Source: Chitinophagaceae bacterium
Lineage (GTDB): Bacteria > Bacteroidota > Bacteroidia > Chitinophagales > Chitinophagaceae
DNA: 60,163 bases
Reading direction: 5' to 3'
Assembly (NCBI GenBank): GCA_023229465.1
Contig: JALNZE010000020.1
Location: forward strand, 1-60,163
The notes beneath the pieces were generated by a model. That model did no database searches, was not told the DNA's origin, and worked only from the letters and a program-made list of their open reading frames with translations. Below are positions 33,036-41,833 of this stretch, piece after piece (within the stretch, counting starts at the first letter, position 1; each line of letters begins with the position of its first letter). A program made the translations under genes and the position numbers.

Positions 33036-35483
33036 ATGAGAAAAATAGTAACTATTACCGGTCTTTTCCTTGTTGTGTTATGTGCTGCCCAGGAAAAAAA
33101 ATTGTCGGCGCTAAGAATTCAAACGGCTATTAAAATTGATGGCAATTTAGACGAAGCGGTATGGAAACAGGCGCCCGTTGCCGACAGCTTTATTGCCAAC
33201 CTGCCGCGTTTTGGCAAGCCTGCTTCAAAGAATACCATTGTTCATATTTTATATGATGATCAGGCTGTTTATGTAGGAGCCTATTTGTATGATGAACCAG
33301 GAAAAATACGCAAACAATTGACCTCCAGGGATGGAGAGCAACGAAAGGATGTGGATTTTTTCAGCGTATTCTTTGATACCTATAATGATGAGCAGAATGG
33401 GTTTCAGTTTTTGGTAACCTCAAGAAATGTACAGTCTGATGGAAGGTTGGTAGCTAATCTGGCCACTCAATTCAGTTTACCTACCGATTATACCTGGGAT
33501 GCGGTTTGGGAAAGCAATGTGAAACTGCAGAAAGACGGATGGAGCCTGGAAATGAAAATTCCCTATTCGGCGCTTCGTTTTGCCAAAAAAAGTACCCAGG
33601 ACTGGGGCATCAATTTCCAGCGCTATATGCGTCGTACCAATGAAAGCGTTTTCTGGAATAAGGTAGATCCCAATCAAAGTGGTTTTGTAAACCAGTTTGG
33701 AAATTTGGCGGGGGTTGACGATATTTTACCACCACTTCGCTTATCTTTTCTTCCCTATATCACTTCAGGTTTTAGAACAGTACCCTATGCAAATCGCGCC
33801 AGCAAAACAGATTTCCTCCGAAATGGCGGAATGGATGTGAAATATGGCATCAATGAAAGTTTTACACTTGATGCTACTGTAATACCGGACTTCGGGCAGG
33901 TGGTGTCTGATAATGTTGTACTGAATTTAACACCTTATGAAGTTCAGTTTCAGGAAAACAGGCCTTTTTTTACTGAGGGAATTGAATTGTTTAATAAAGC
34001 GGGTTTGTTTTATTCCAGAAGGGTAGGTGGAATGCCTTCGGGCTATGGGGGCGTGACTACTATGGTAAACAATGATCCCAATTTGCAAATTAATGCAAAC
34101 CCGGGGGTTACACAATTATTGAATGCTTCTAAATTTTCGGGCCGAACCAAAAACAAACTGGGTATTGGCATATTCAACGCCATAGGCGCACCCATTCATG
34201 CGGTGATTGAAAATAAAATTACTAAAGAAACCACCACCATTGAAACCGAACCGCTGTCTAATTACAATCTGATTGTGCTGGATCAGGCATTAGCCAACCG
34301 CTCCTCACTCACATTCACTAACTCGAATGTATGGCGCAGTGGCGGAAGAAGAAATGCGAATGTAACCGGGCTTGATATCAACTTATTTGATCCGGGTAAC
34401 CGACATAACTTTTCTTGGTCCGGTAAATACAGCCAGATAGCGGGGGTGGATGCTTATAATGGTTTTGCCAGTATCATCTCTTATGCAAAAGTGAGTGGCC
34501 GTATACAATACCTGCTGGTGAATAATATTGAATCGGAAAGATATGATCCCAATGATCTGGGTATTTTAAAAGCGCCCAATGAATTTTCGGGTATTGGACG
34601 AATTTCGTATAGTATGTTTACGCCTACCAAAAACTTTCTCAGCTATAACTATAGTGTAACCGTTTTGCCAGTCTATCTGTTAAAGCCTTTTAAGTTCGCT
34701 AACTATGTGATGCAGGGAAAAGCATTCTGGTTCTTCAAAAATTTCTGGGACCTATCGGTTAACAGTAACTGGCAACCAGTATGGCAGCAAGATTATTTTG
34801 AGTTACGAACGCCCGGTAGAATGATGAAGAAAACGCCCTATTGGTATGTGGGGGCCAGCGGCAGCAGCGACAGCCGTAAAAGATTTTTTGTAAGATACCT
34901 TGCCGGCTTTGCTGAATCGCCCTTGCCGAACGATCCCTATTTTACTTTTCAAATTGCTCCACGATATAGATTCAGCGAACATTTTAGCCTGGATATTGAT
35001 GTAATCAGCACCCGTGATTATGGCAATTATGGATATGCCTACCGGGATGCTTCAGGAGAACCCATAGCCGGCCGGCGGCAAGCCACCAGCCTGTCTGCAA
35101 TTGTAAACGGAATATATAATTTCTCTTCACGCATGAATTTTTCATTGCGGGCAAGACATTACTGGAGCCAGGTAATCTATAACAATTTTTATTATGTTGG
35201 CGCTGACGGTAACCTCCTGCCGCATGCTTTTGTAAACGGGAAGGACCAGAATTTTAATGCTTTCAATCTTGATATGTTCTATACCTGGGATTTCAGTTAT
35301 GGAAGTAAACTCATTATTGGATACAAAAATTGGTTAGGAAATGATTTCCCCATTAATGGTATCAACTATAAAAATTATACAGGTAACCTACAACAGGTAT
35401 TTCAACAGCCGCATGGAAATGAACTCACCGTTCGGTTGATTTATTATATTGATTACCTAACCTTGCGTAAGAAAAGTGTATAA
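33036..35483 (+). CDS. DUF5916 outer-membrane barrel protein with CBM9-like domain
   Basis: An 815-residue exported protein (signal peptide about 1-18, before QEKKLSA). The first domain (about 22-215) has the CBM9-like pattern IDGNLDEAVWKQAPVADSF, VYVGAYLYDEP, DFFSVFFDTYNDEQNGFQFLVTSRNVQSDG and WSLEMKIPYSALRF. The rest is the DUF5916 region, starting with YGINESFTLDATVIPDFGQVVSDNVVLNLTPYEVQFQENRPFF and continuing with many amphipathic strands to an aromatic C-terminus. This is a common Bacteroidota outer-membrane family of unknown function. The CBM9-like domain suggests carbohydrate or ligand binding. It seems a single-gene unit. Confidence 0.85.
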   Translation: MRKIVTITGLFLVVLCAAQEKKLSALRIQTAIKIDGNLDEAVWKQAPVADSFIANLPRFGKPASKNTIVHILYDDQAVYVGAYLYDEPGKIRKQLTSRDGEQRKDVDFFSVFFDTYNDEQNGFQFLVTSRNVQSDGRLVANLATQFSLPTDYTWDAVWESNVKLQKDGWSLEMKIPYSALRFAKKSTQDWGINFQRYMRRTNESVFWNKVDPNQSGFVNQFGNLAGVDDILPPLRLSFLPYITSGFRTVPYANRASKTDFLRNGGMDVKYGINESFTLDATVIPDFGQVVSDNVVLNLTPYEVQFQENRPFFTEGIELFNKAGLFYSRRVGGMPSGYGGVTTMVNNDPNLQINANPGVTQLLNASKFSGRTKNKLGIGIFNAIGAPIHAVIENKITKETTTIETEPLSNYNLIVLDQALANRSSLTFTNSNVWRSGGRRNANVTGLDINLFDPGNRHNFSWSGKYSQIAGVDAYNGFASIISYAKVSGRIQYLLVNNIESERYDPNDLGILKAPNEFSGIGRISYSMFTPTKNFLSYNYSVTVLPVYLLKPFKFANYVMQGKAFWFFKNFWDLSVNSNWQPVWQQDYFELRTPGRMMKKTPYWYVGASGSSDSRKRFFVRYLAGFAESPLPNDPYFTFQIAPRYRFSEHFSLDIDVISTRDYGNYGYAYRDASGEPIAGRRQATSLSAIVNGIYNFSSRMNFSLRARHYWSQVIYNNFYYVGADGNLLPHAFVNGKDQNFNAFNLDMFYTWDFSYGSKLIIGYKNWLGNDFPINGINYKNYTGNLQQVFQQPHGNELTVRLIYYIDYLTLRKKSV

Positions 35484-35524
35484 GAAAACGGCCAATCATT
35501 CAGATAGAAGTATGCGTTGTAGTA

Positions 35525-36694
35525 TCAATTCACAGATGTAATCCTGCCATCTGTTTTGCGGATGAAATATAATTTTTTGTTTTCAAGGTAGTCGGGGAAC
35601 TTGCTATTTTTGTCGGACCTAACCGGCCTAATATCAAAATCATTAAATAACCTGAATTCTTTGCCCGACAAATTTTGAATCAATTGTTTGTTGTACTTCA
35701 ATAATAATTTTCCAAAATGATACATGGCCTCAAATCCTTTGAAAGCCATATCACTGGGCCTCCCGGCAAATTTTACCCTGTAATTGTCGGTAAATTTCAT
35801 GCTGAGTTTACTGGTCCGGCTATAGTTATAAGGGGTAGTATACACGATCTCCAGGTCCTTACTGATGTCTTTAATCCCATCCCAGGTGGGCATACCCATT
35901 GCTATCACCCGATAGCTATTAGAACTTCTTAATGCTTTGGTAAGATTTGTTCCGAAATTTTCATTCAGTGTTCCGCAAATAATCACATTCAGTTTGGCGC
36001 TGTCCAGATATCCGGTTACCTGGCTGGAGGTAAAACTGTCTGTTAGTTCAATTGTTTTTATGTTGAGGGGTAGTCCGGGCGTCTTTTTATTTAAATCGCT
36101 GAATGTATTTTGGATCATATCCTCCAGGGTTCCTTTTTTTCTGAATACGGTAATATTTTCTGTGGGATAGTATCGCTGCATAAATTTATAAATGGCTTCC
36201 AGATGGGTAACAATGGTAGGGTTAATTAAAACGAAAAACGGGTTGGCTATTAATCCGCCGTCATTGGGATAGGTGGCTGAAATGAGCGGTATATTTTTCT
36301 CAAGGGAGAAGTCTGCCAATGATTTTATTTCGGATCTCATATTAAATGACGCGATAATCAATGATACATCCTGAAACTCAGGTTGGTTAACGATGGATTG
36401 AAGTGGACTTTCAACACTTTTGCTATCAAAGAATAAAACCTCCAGCGAAGCCTGTTCCGCATTCAATGAATCGATAGCCAGCATCACCCCATTGTAAAAA
36501 TCGAGTCCGGGTAGCAGATACTTAGGCAGGTTATTCTTTCCCAGTTTATAGGTATCATCCGCAAATGCCGAATCAAGGTAAACAGGGGCAAAGACCGCGA
36601 TCTTTAGTGGTCTGGCTAAACTGTCTTGTGTACTGCCTTTCAGTACAAACAGCAAACAACAAATGATAAGCCCTGTTTTTTTGAGTTCCCGCAT
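35525..36694 (-). CDS. Type 1 periplasmic-binding-fold protein
   Basis: A 389-residue exported protein (signal peptide about 1-22, ending GSTQD). The fold looks like amino-acid ABC receptors or LppC-type binding proteins: KIAVFAPVYLDSAF, GLDFYNGVMLAIDSLNAEQASLEVLFFDSKS, VSLIIASFNMRSEIKSLADFSLEKNIPLISATYPNDGG and the second lobe VIICGTLNENFGTNLTKALRSS. No permease or ATPase genes are nearby, so a role in transport is not supported. It follows guaA by 30 bp on the same strand, so both may share a transcript. The ligand is unknown. Confidence 0.72.
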   Translation of the reverse strand: MRELKKTGLIICCLLFVLKGSTQDSLARPLKIAVFAPVYLDSAFADDTYKLGKNNLPKYLLPGLDFYNGVMLAIDSLNAEQASLEVLFFDSKSVESPLQSIVNQPEFQDVSLIIASFNMRSEIKSLADFSLEKNIPLISATYPNDGGLIANPFFVLINPTIVTHLEAIYKFMQRYYPTENITVFRKKGTLEDMIQNTFSDLNKKTPGLPLNIKTIELTDSFTSSQVTGYLDSAKLNVIICGTLNENFGTNLTKALRSSNSYRVIAMGMPTWDGIKDISKDLEIVYTTPYNYSRTSKLSMKFTDNYRVKFAGRPSDMAFKGFEAMYHFGKLLLKYNKQLIQNLSGKEFRLFNDFDIRPVRSDKNSKFPDYLENKKLYFIRKTDGRITSVN

Positions 36695-36724
36695 AAAATG
36701 TATTTTACAAAATTATTGTAAAAA

Positions 36725-38260
36725 CTATTCCCACTCAATGGTTGCCGGTGGTTTGCTGCTGATGTCGTATACCACCCTGTTTATTCCGCGCACATTGTTG
36801 ATAATCTCGTTCGAAATATCCGCCAGAAAGCTATAGGGCAGGTGAGCCCAATCTGCCGTCATACCATCTACAGAGGTAACCGCACGCAAGGCAACCGTAA
36901 ATTCATAAGTTCTTTCATCACCCATCACTCCTACACTTTTAACCGGTAGTAAGATGGCTCCGGCCTGCCAAACTTCGTTATAGAGATTGTTTGATTTCAA
37001 TCCCCGGATATAAATATCATCCGCGGCCTGCAGCATCTTTACTTTTTCTTCCGTTACCTCACCCAGTATGCGAATGGCCAGTCCCGGACCGGGGAATGGA
37101 TGCCTGTTAATCATGGCTGCTGGTATGCCCATTTCGAGTCCTACTTTGCGCACTTCATCTTTAAATAAAAAGCGAAGAGGTTCTACCAGATCGAGGTGCA
37201 TAATATCAGGTAAGCCACCAACGTTGTGATGCGATTTGATGGTCTGTGAGGGGCCATGTACACTTACACTTTCGATTACATCAGGGTAAATGGTTCCCTG
37301 TCCTAAAAATTTTACACCAGCCACTTTCATAGACTCTTCATGAAATACATCTATAAATAAGCCTCCGATCACTTTTCTTTTCTGTTCAGGATCAGATTTG
37401 CCTTTGAACGCATCATAAAATAATTGCCTGGCATCAATGCCTTTTACATTCAGACCGATGGCCCGATAGGTTTCCAGTACCTGCTCAAATTCGTTTTTAC
37501 GTAATACCCCATTGTCAACAAAAATGCCATGCAATCTTTCTCCAATGGCTTTGCTGATCAGTGTCGCGGCTACCGTACTGTCTACTCCTCCGCTAAGGGC
37601 CATAATCACATGACTATCGCCAATCTGTTCTTTCAGCCTGGCAACGGTTTCTGTAACGAAAGAAGCCGGTGTCCAATCCTGTTGGCAACCGCAAATTTCT
37701 ACGAGAAAATTTTTGATTATTTTTTTCCCTTCAACTGAATGATATACTTCCGGGTGAAATTGAATACCATACAAGGCCTGACTATCTGTTCCTGATTTTT
37801 TAAAACCTGCTACAGGAATACTTTCTGTGGTAGCTAATACTTCAAAGCCACCTGGTAAAGCAGTAATTGAATCACTATGGCTCATCCATACCTGGGATTG
37901 CTCAGCAACGTCCTTTAGTAAAATATCCGCTTTTTGTATATGCAGTTTTGCCCTGCCATATTCACGTTTGTTCGATTTGTCAATCCTCCCGCCAAAAACT
38001 TTTGCTGTTAGCTGGGCCCCATAACAGATACCTAAAACAGGTACTTTTTTGATAAAAGCCGCTATGTCAACGCCAGGGGCATTCTCTTCGTTTACACTAA
38101 AAGGGGAACCACTAAGGATAATGCCTTTTAATCCGGGTTCTATGGTAAAAGACTTCTGAAAAGGGATGATTTCACAAAATACATTGGCTTCCCTTACTGC
38201 ACGGGCGATCAATTGGGTAAACTGGCTCCCAAAATCGAGAATGAGTATTTTTTCTGTCAT
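36725..38260 (-). CDS. guaA: GMP synthase (glutamine-hydrolysing)
   Basis: Converts XMP to GMP with ATP and glutamine, 511 residues. The N-terminal class I amidotransferase has ILDFGSQFTQLIARAVRE, GICYGAQL (nucleophile Cys) and QFHPEVYHS (His, Glu). The ATP-pyrophosphatase domain has the PP-loop MALSGGVDSTVAATL (about 219-233). The C-terminal dimerisation domain ends with the signature INRVVYDISSKPPATIEWE. The length is normal and nothing is missing. The gene is followed at 30 bp by the periplasmic-binding-fold gene. Confidence 0.96.
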   Translation of the reverse strand: MTEKILILDFGSQFTQLIARAVREANVFCEIIPFQKSFTIEPGLKGIILSGSPFSVNEENAPGVDIAAFIKKVPVLGICYGAQLTAKVFGGRIDKSNKREYGRAKLHIQKADILLKDVAEQSQVWMSHSDSITALPGGFEVLATTESIPVAGFKKSGTDSQALYGIQFHPEVYHSVEGKKIIKNFLVEICGCQQDWTPASFVTETVARLKEQIGDSHVIMALSGGVDSTVAATLISKAIGERLHGIFVDNGVLRKNEFEQVLETYRAIGLNVKGIDARQLFYDAFKGKSDPEQKRKVIGGLFIDVFHEESMKVAGVKFLGQGTIYPDVIESVSVHGPSQTIKSHHNVGGLPDIMHLDLVEPLRFLFKDEVRKVGLEMGIPAAMINRHPFPGPGLAIRILGEVTEEKVKMLQAADDIYIRGLKSNNLYNEVWQAGAILLPVKSVGVMGDERTYEFTVALRAVTSVDGMTADWAHLPYSFLADISNEIINNVRGINRVVYDISSKPPATIEWE

Positions 38261-38378
38261 GCCGCGAAGGTAATAGAAATTTTGATGGTTCTAAAGCCTT
38301 ACAGGCGGTTAAGAAACCAGTGGGAATGGATATGATTAGCCATGGGTTTTAGCTAACTTTCCTGTTCAAAACCATGCT

Positions 38379-39101
38379 ATGAACAGAATTGCATTATTCC
38401 TTGCCCTTATACTCATAACCTTTTCTTCCTGTAGATGGATGGGGTATAAGCATATTACCGGCAATGGCCATATTGAAACCCAGGACAGAATGATACACCG
38501 TGCAGAGCGGATTAAACTGGCGGGTAGTTATGATGTGGAGATTACACAGGGCCCTGAAACTTCTGTAAAAGTGGAAGCGGATGAAAATATTCTGCCTTTT
38601 CTCATTGTACAGGAAGAAGATGGTTTTCTGTTGATCAAATCAAAAAATCATGTTATTTTTTCTACTGAGCATGCTATCAAAATTTTTATCACCACCCATA
38701 AACTGGAAAAGATTCATTTAGCGGGTAGTGGTAATATCATTGGCAAAACTAAATTCACGGGCAGTAATAAGCTTAACCTCAAAATTGCCGGTAGTGGTGA
38801 TATTACGCTGGAAGTAAATACCCCTGAAATTGAAGCTGAAATTGCCGGTAGTGGATCTATTACCCTGAAAGGTGAAACCCGCGATGAAACCATCCGTATC
38901 AGTGGGGTGGGTGATTTTAATGCTGAAGAAATGAGAGCTGAAAATGTGGTAGTGAAAATTGCCGGTAGCGGAGATGTGAAAGTATTTGCAGACAAGACCC
39001 TTGATGTAAATATAGCCGGCGTTGGATCCGTATACTATAAAGGTTCGGCCAGTGTTAAACAAAAAGTAGCGGGTAGTGGCGACGTTAAAAAAATTGATTA
39101 A
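38379..39101 (+). CDS. GIN-domain (DUF2807) lipoprotein
   Basis: A 240-residue protein with a lipoprotein signal (ILITFSSC, Cys18) and a right-handed beta-helix-like GIN (DUF2807) domain. The repeats are visible as recurring turns: LAGSYDVEI, LAGSGNIIG, IAGSGDITL, IAGSGSITL, ISGVGDFNA, IAGSGDVKV, IAGVGSVYY, VAGSGDVKK. It is a common Bacteroidota envelope family, described as putative auto-transporter adhesin head; the actual role is unproven. A terminator at 39130-39154 ends the unit. Confidence 0.85.
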   Translation: MNRIALFLALILITFSSCRWMGYKHITGNGHIETQDRMIHRAERIKLAGSYDVEITQGPETSVKVEADENILPFLIVQEEDGFLLIKSKNHVIFSTEHAIKIFITTHKLEKIHLAGSGNIIGKTKFTGSNKLNLKIAGSGDITLEVNTPEIEAEIAGSGSITLKGETRDETIRISGVGDFNAEEMRAENVVVKIAGSGDVKVFADKTLDVNIAGVGSVYYKGSASVKQKVAGSGDVKKID

Positions 39102-39129
39102 CGTATATTTACGCAAGAATCATACACAG

Positions 39130-39154
39130 GCGGTCTTTTAGGGCCGCTTTTTTT
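39130..39154 (+). terminator. Terminator after the GIN-domain gene
   Basis: A 7 bp stem (39130-39136 with 39141-39147, G-T pairs allowed) around the loop TTTA, followed by seven T (39148-39154). Confidence 0.75.
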
Positions 39155-39291
39155 GCTGTTTAGGGCGCTTTTATGCCATTATTATTACAGACAGGTACAG
39201 CGTATGGAAATATTATTTAAATTACCGGGGCAAGCAGGTAATGGTGAGTATAGGTGTTTCTTAGTATTCAGATGAAAACCAACTATCGGTA

Positions 39292-39972
39292 ATGAGTATA
39301 CTACAAAAGATCCTTCTGGTTGAAGATGAGGTAAAACTGGGAAAGGTAATCCAGGATGAATTGGTTCTTAATGGCTACCCTGCGGATCTTGCGGTTGACG
39401 GACTGGAAGCATCCAGGTTATTCACCCGAAATACCTATTCCCTGGTTTTACTGGATATTAATCTGCCGTATAAAAATGGCTTTGAATTATGCCGTGAGTT
39501 CAGGGAACAGAACAAAAGTATCCCGATTATTATGCTTAGCGCGGCAGGAGAAATTCATGATAAAGTAGAGGCATTCAATATTGGCGCCGATGATTATATT
39601 GTAAAACCTTTTCATTTTGTTGAATTATTTGCCCGGGTAAAAGTTTTTCTGAAGCGGGCCGAATTGCCTACCGATACTGAAAAGATTATCATAGAAGATA
39701 TGGAGATCAATTTTACCAATAAAACCGTGGTACGGAATGGCGCTTCTATTAACCTAACTGCAAAAGAGTTTACCTTACTGGTATTACTCGCCCGAAATAA
39801 AGAAAGGGTGATATCCAAGCAGGAGATTCTTGAAAAAGTGTGGGATCTTAACTTTGATACAGGTACCAATACCATAGAAGTGTACATTAGTTTTCTCCGG
39901 AATAAAATTGATAAGCCCTTTGATCATAAACTAATTCACACAAAACCGGGCTTTGGTTACTATATCAAATAA
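39292..39972 (+). CDS. OmpR-family response regulator
   Basis: A 226-residue two-component regulator. The receiver domain (about 6-120) has the acidic pair ED (11-12), the phosphorylated Asp55 in LVLLDINLP and Lys105 in DYIVKPF. The C-terminal winged helix has the OmpR/PhoB pattern: NLTAKEFTLLVLLARNKERVISKQEILEKVW and NTIEVYISFLRNKID. The partner histidine kinase begins 12 bp downstream, so both come from one transcript. Nothing in the neighbourhood identifies the regulon. Confidence 0.93.
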   Translation: MSILQKILLVEDEVKLGKVIQDELVLNGYPADLAVDGLEASRLFTRNTYSLVLLDINLPYKNGFELCREFREQNKSIPIIMLSAAGEIHDKVEAFNIGADDYIVKPFHFVELFARVKVFLKRAELPTDTEKIIIEDMEINFTNKTVVRNGASINLTAKEFTLLVLLARNKERVISKQEILEKVWDLNFDTGTNTIEVYISFLRNKIDKPFDHKLIHTKPGFGYYIK

Positions 39973-39984
39973 AATGTCGGTGCA

Positions 39985-41376
39985 ATGAACCTGAAATTAC
40001 GTCTTGCATTGCTGTTTACTTTTTTTGTGGCTTGCTTACTTGTCTTATCGTCTTTAGCCACTTATTTTCTCTACTATAACTACCGGGCCACGATTTTTTT
40101 TGAAGAAATAAAAAATGAAGCCATAGCATACCACAACTTATCTCTATTGCTAAAAAGCCCTGCCGGCAATGGTTCAGATAAATTTATTAATTCACTTCAC
40201 AGTAATACCGCTTATGTTGAACAGGTTGTTGTACTGGATTACAGTGGTAGATTAATTGAAAAAGCGCCAGACACTTTACATTTTTCCATCAGTCAGAATA
40301 TCATTGATAAGATAAAAAGCGGTAAAGAATATTATTGGGTTTCCGATAATAATTACCAGCATGTTGGGTTGGTGTTAGATAATACCAAACAACTGCTGCT
40401 GGCTGTAGGGTATGATAAATCCGGGTTTCAAAAGCTGGATAATCTGAAATGGATTCTTTTCTCTGTAACGCTGGGGGGGTTACTGGTTACCGGCTTCTTC
40501 TCCCTCTTTTTTATAAGGCAGGTATTTATGCCTTTAACAAAAATGAGTATGCAAATCAGTAAAACAACTTTTCAGAATCTTGCCCATAGAATAGATGTAA
40601 CGGACGCCAAGGATGAGGTAAATGATATTGCCAGAAACTTCAATAGTGTGCTTGAACGTTTGAATGTGGCATTTGAATTTCAAAAAAGCTTTGTGTATCA
40701 TGCCTCTCATGAGTTGAGAACGCCATTAGCAACTATGTTATCGCAAACAGAATCCGCGCTGGAAAGAAATCTGTCAGAGGCTGAGTATAAAAAAGTATTG
40801 GCTTCCTTAAAAGAAGATCAGCAGGAGATGATCGAACTTACCAACTCCTTATTGCTGATCTCTCAGTTTGATCAGATGGAAAAGGCGCATGACTGGCCGC
40901 TCCTGCGTATTGATGAGGTACTGTATGAAACCATGAGTATTGCCAAAAGAATGTTACCGGAGCTGATGGTAAATATGTGTTTTGGTACCCTGCCGGAAAG
41001 TGATGATGATTTTATTATCAGGGGAAATGAAGCCTTATTGAAGTCTGTTTTTATAAACCTGCTAAAAAATGCCAATCTCTATTCTATCGATCATAAAGCA
41101 GAGATTACCCTCGAATCTGATGGCGCCACCATCCTTGTTCATTTTGATAATAAGGGTACACAGTTGCACGCTGATGAAAAGGAAAATATTCTGACACCCT
41201 TTTTCAGGGGTGGTAACGCCTTAAAAACAAAAGGGTATGGTTTAGGCTTATCCATAGTGTATCGTTTTATAACCATCCATAAAGGTACCATTACCTATAC
41301 ACCTGTTTCGAATGATATCAACCGGTTCACCATCACTTTAAACAAAGTAACCCCGGCTGCTGCCATAATTACATAA
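39985..41376 (+). CDS. Membrane sensor histidine kinase
   Basis: A 463-residue sensor kinase. Transmembrane helices at about 8-30 and 155-177 enclose a periplasmic sensor of about 120 residues. A HAMP linker follows (about 178-230), then a HisKA domain with His242 in FVYHASHELRTPLATM, and an ATPase domain whose lid region is GYGLGLSIVYRFI. It should phosphorylate the preceding OmpR-type regulator. The signal is unknown; the sensor region shows no recognisable domain. The stop codon is immediately before the rpsT terminator of the opposite strand. Confidence 0.92.
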   Translation: MNLKLRLALLFTFFVACLLVLSSLATYFLYYNYRATIFFEEIKNEAIAYHNLSLLLKSPAGNGSDKFINSLHSNTAYVEQVVVLDYSGRLIEKAPDTLHFSISQNIIDKIKSGKEYYWVSDNNYQHVGLVLDNTKQLLLAVGYDKSGFQKLDNLKWILFSVTLGGLLVTGFFSLFFIRQVFMPLTKMSMQISKTTFQNLAHRIDVTDAKDEVNDIARNFNSVLERLNVAFEFQKSFVYHASHELRTPLATMLSQTESALERNLSEAEYKKVLASLKEDQQEMIELTNSLLLISQFDQMEKAHDWPLLRIDEVLYETMSIAKRMLPELMVNMCFGTLPESDDDFIIRGNEALLKSVFINLLKNANLYSIDHKAEITLESDGATILVHFDNKGTQLHADEKENILTPFFRGGNALKTKGYGLGLSIVYRFITIHKGTITYTPVSNDINRFTITLNKVTPAAAIIT

Positions 41377-41402
41377 AAAAGCCAACCCGTTAAAGGGATG
41401 GC
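41375..41402 (-). terminator. Terminator of rpsT
   Basis: Read on the minus strand: GCCATCCC (41402-41395) pairs with GGGTTGGC (41388-41381), with one mismatch, followed by six T (41380-41375). Confidence 0.75.
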
Positions 41403-41429
41403 TCTCTAAAAAATATTCAATGAATAAAC

Positions 41430-41684
41430 TTAGGCTACTGCCTTCGCTTTCTTTGCCAATTTGCTTTTTAGGTTAGCAGCTTTGTTTTTATGAATGATAC
41501 CGCGTTTTGCCAACTTATCAATCATGGAAGCCACTGCTGGTAATTGCTCATCGAATACCTTATTATCAGTATTCGCTTTTAACTCACGTATCGCGTTACG
41601 GGTAGTTTTACCATAATAACGGTTACGCTCACGACGTTTTGTCGCTTGTCTAACATCTTTCTTTGTAGCTGAATGGTTTGCCAT
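41430..41684 (-). CDS. rpsT: 30S ribosomal protein S20
   Basis: An 84-residue basic helical protein that binds 16S rRNA early in 30S assembly. Typical parts are MANHSATKKDVRQATKRRERNRYYGKTTRNAIRELK and the C-terminal MIDKLAKRGIIHKNKAANLKSKLAKKAKA. Single-gene unit with its own -7 promoter element (41713 to 41706) and a terminator at its 3' end that faces the histidine kinase gene. Confidence 0.96.
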   Translation of the reverse strand: MANHSATKKDVRQATKRRERNRYYGKTTRNAIRELKANTDNKVFDEQLPAVASMIDKLAKRGIIHKNKAANLKSKLAKKAKAVA

Positions 41685-41705
41685 GTTCTGTTTTTTTCAG
41701 GACGG

Positions 41706-41713
41706 CAAAGGTA
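41706..41713 (-). promoter_or_regulatory. -7 promoter element of rpsT
   Basis: On the minus strand TACCTTTG fits TAnnTTTG, about 21 bp before the ATG at 41684. No TTTG at the -33 position. Confidence 0.45.
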
Positions 41714-41833
41714 AGGGCTTAGACTGAAAGACAGAAATTTATATTGATTTTTCACCCTTTTTTGGGTAATTTAATGCCTTTTAAGCCCGATATTTGTCCA
41801 CTATTTGACCTGAAAGTAGCATAATCAAACCCA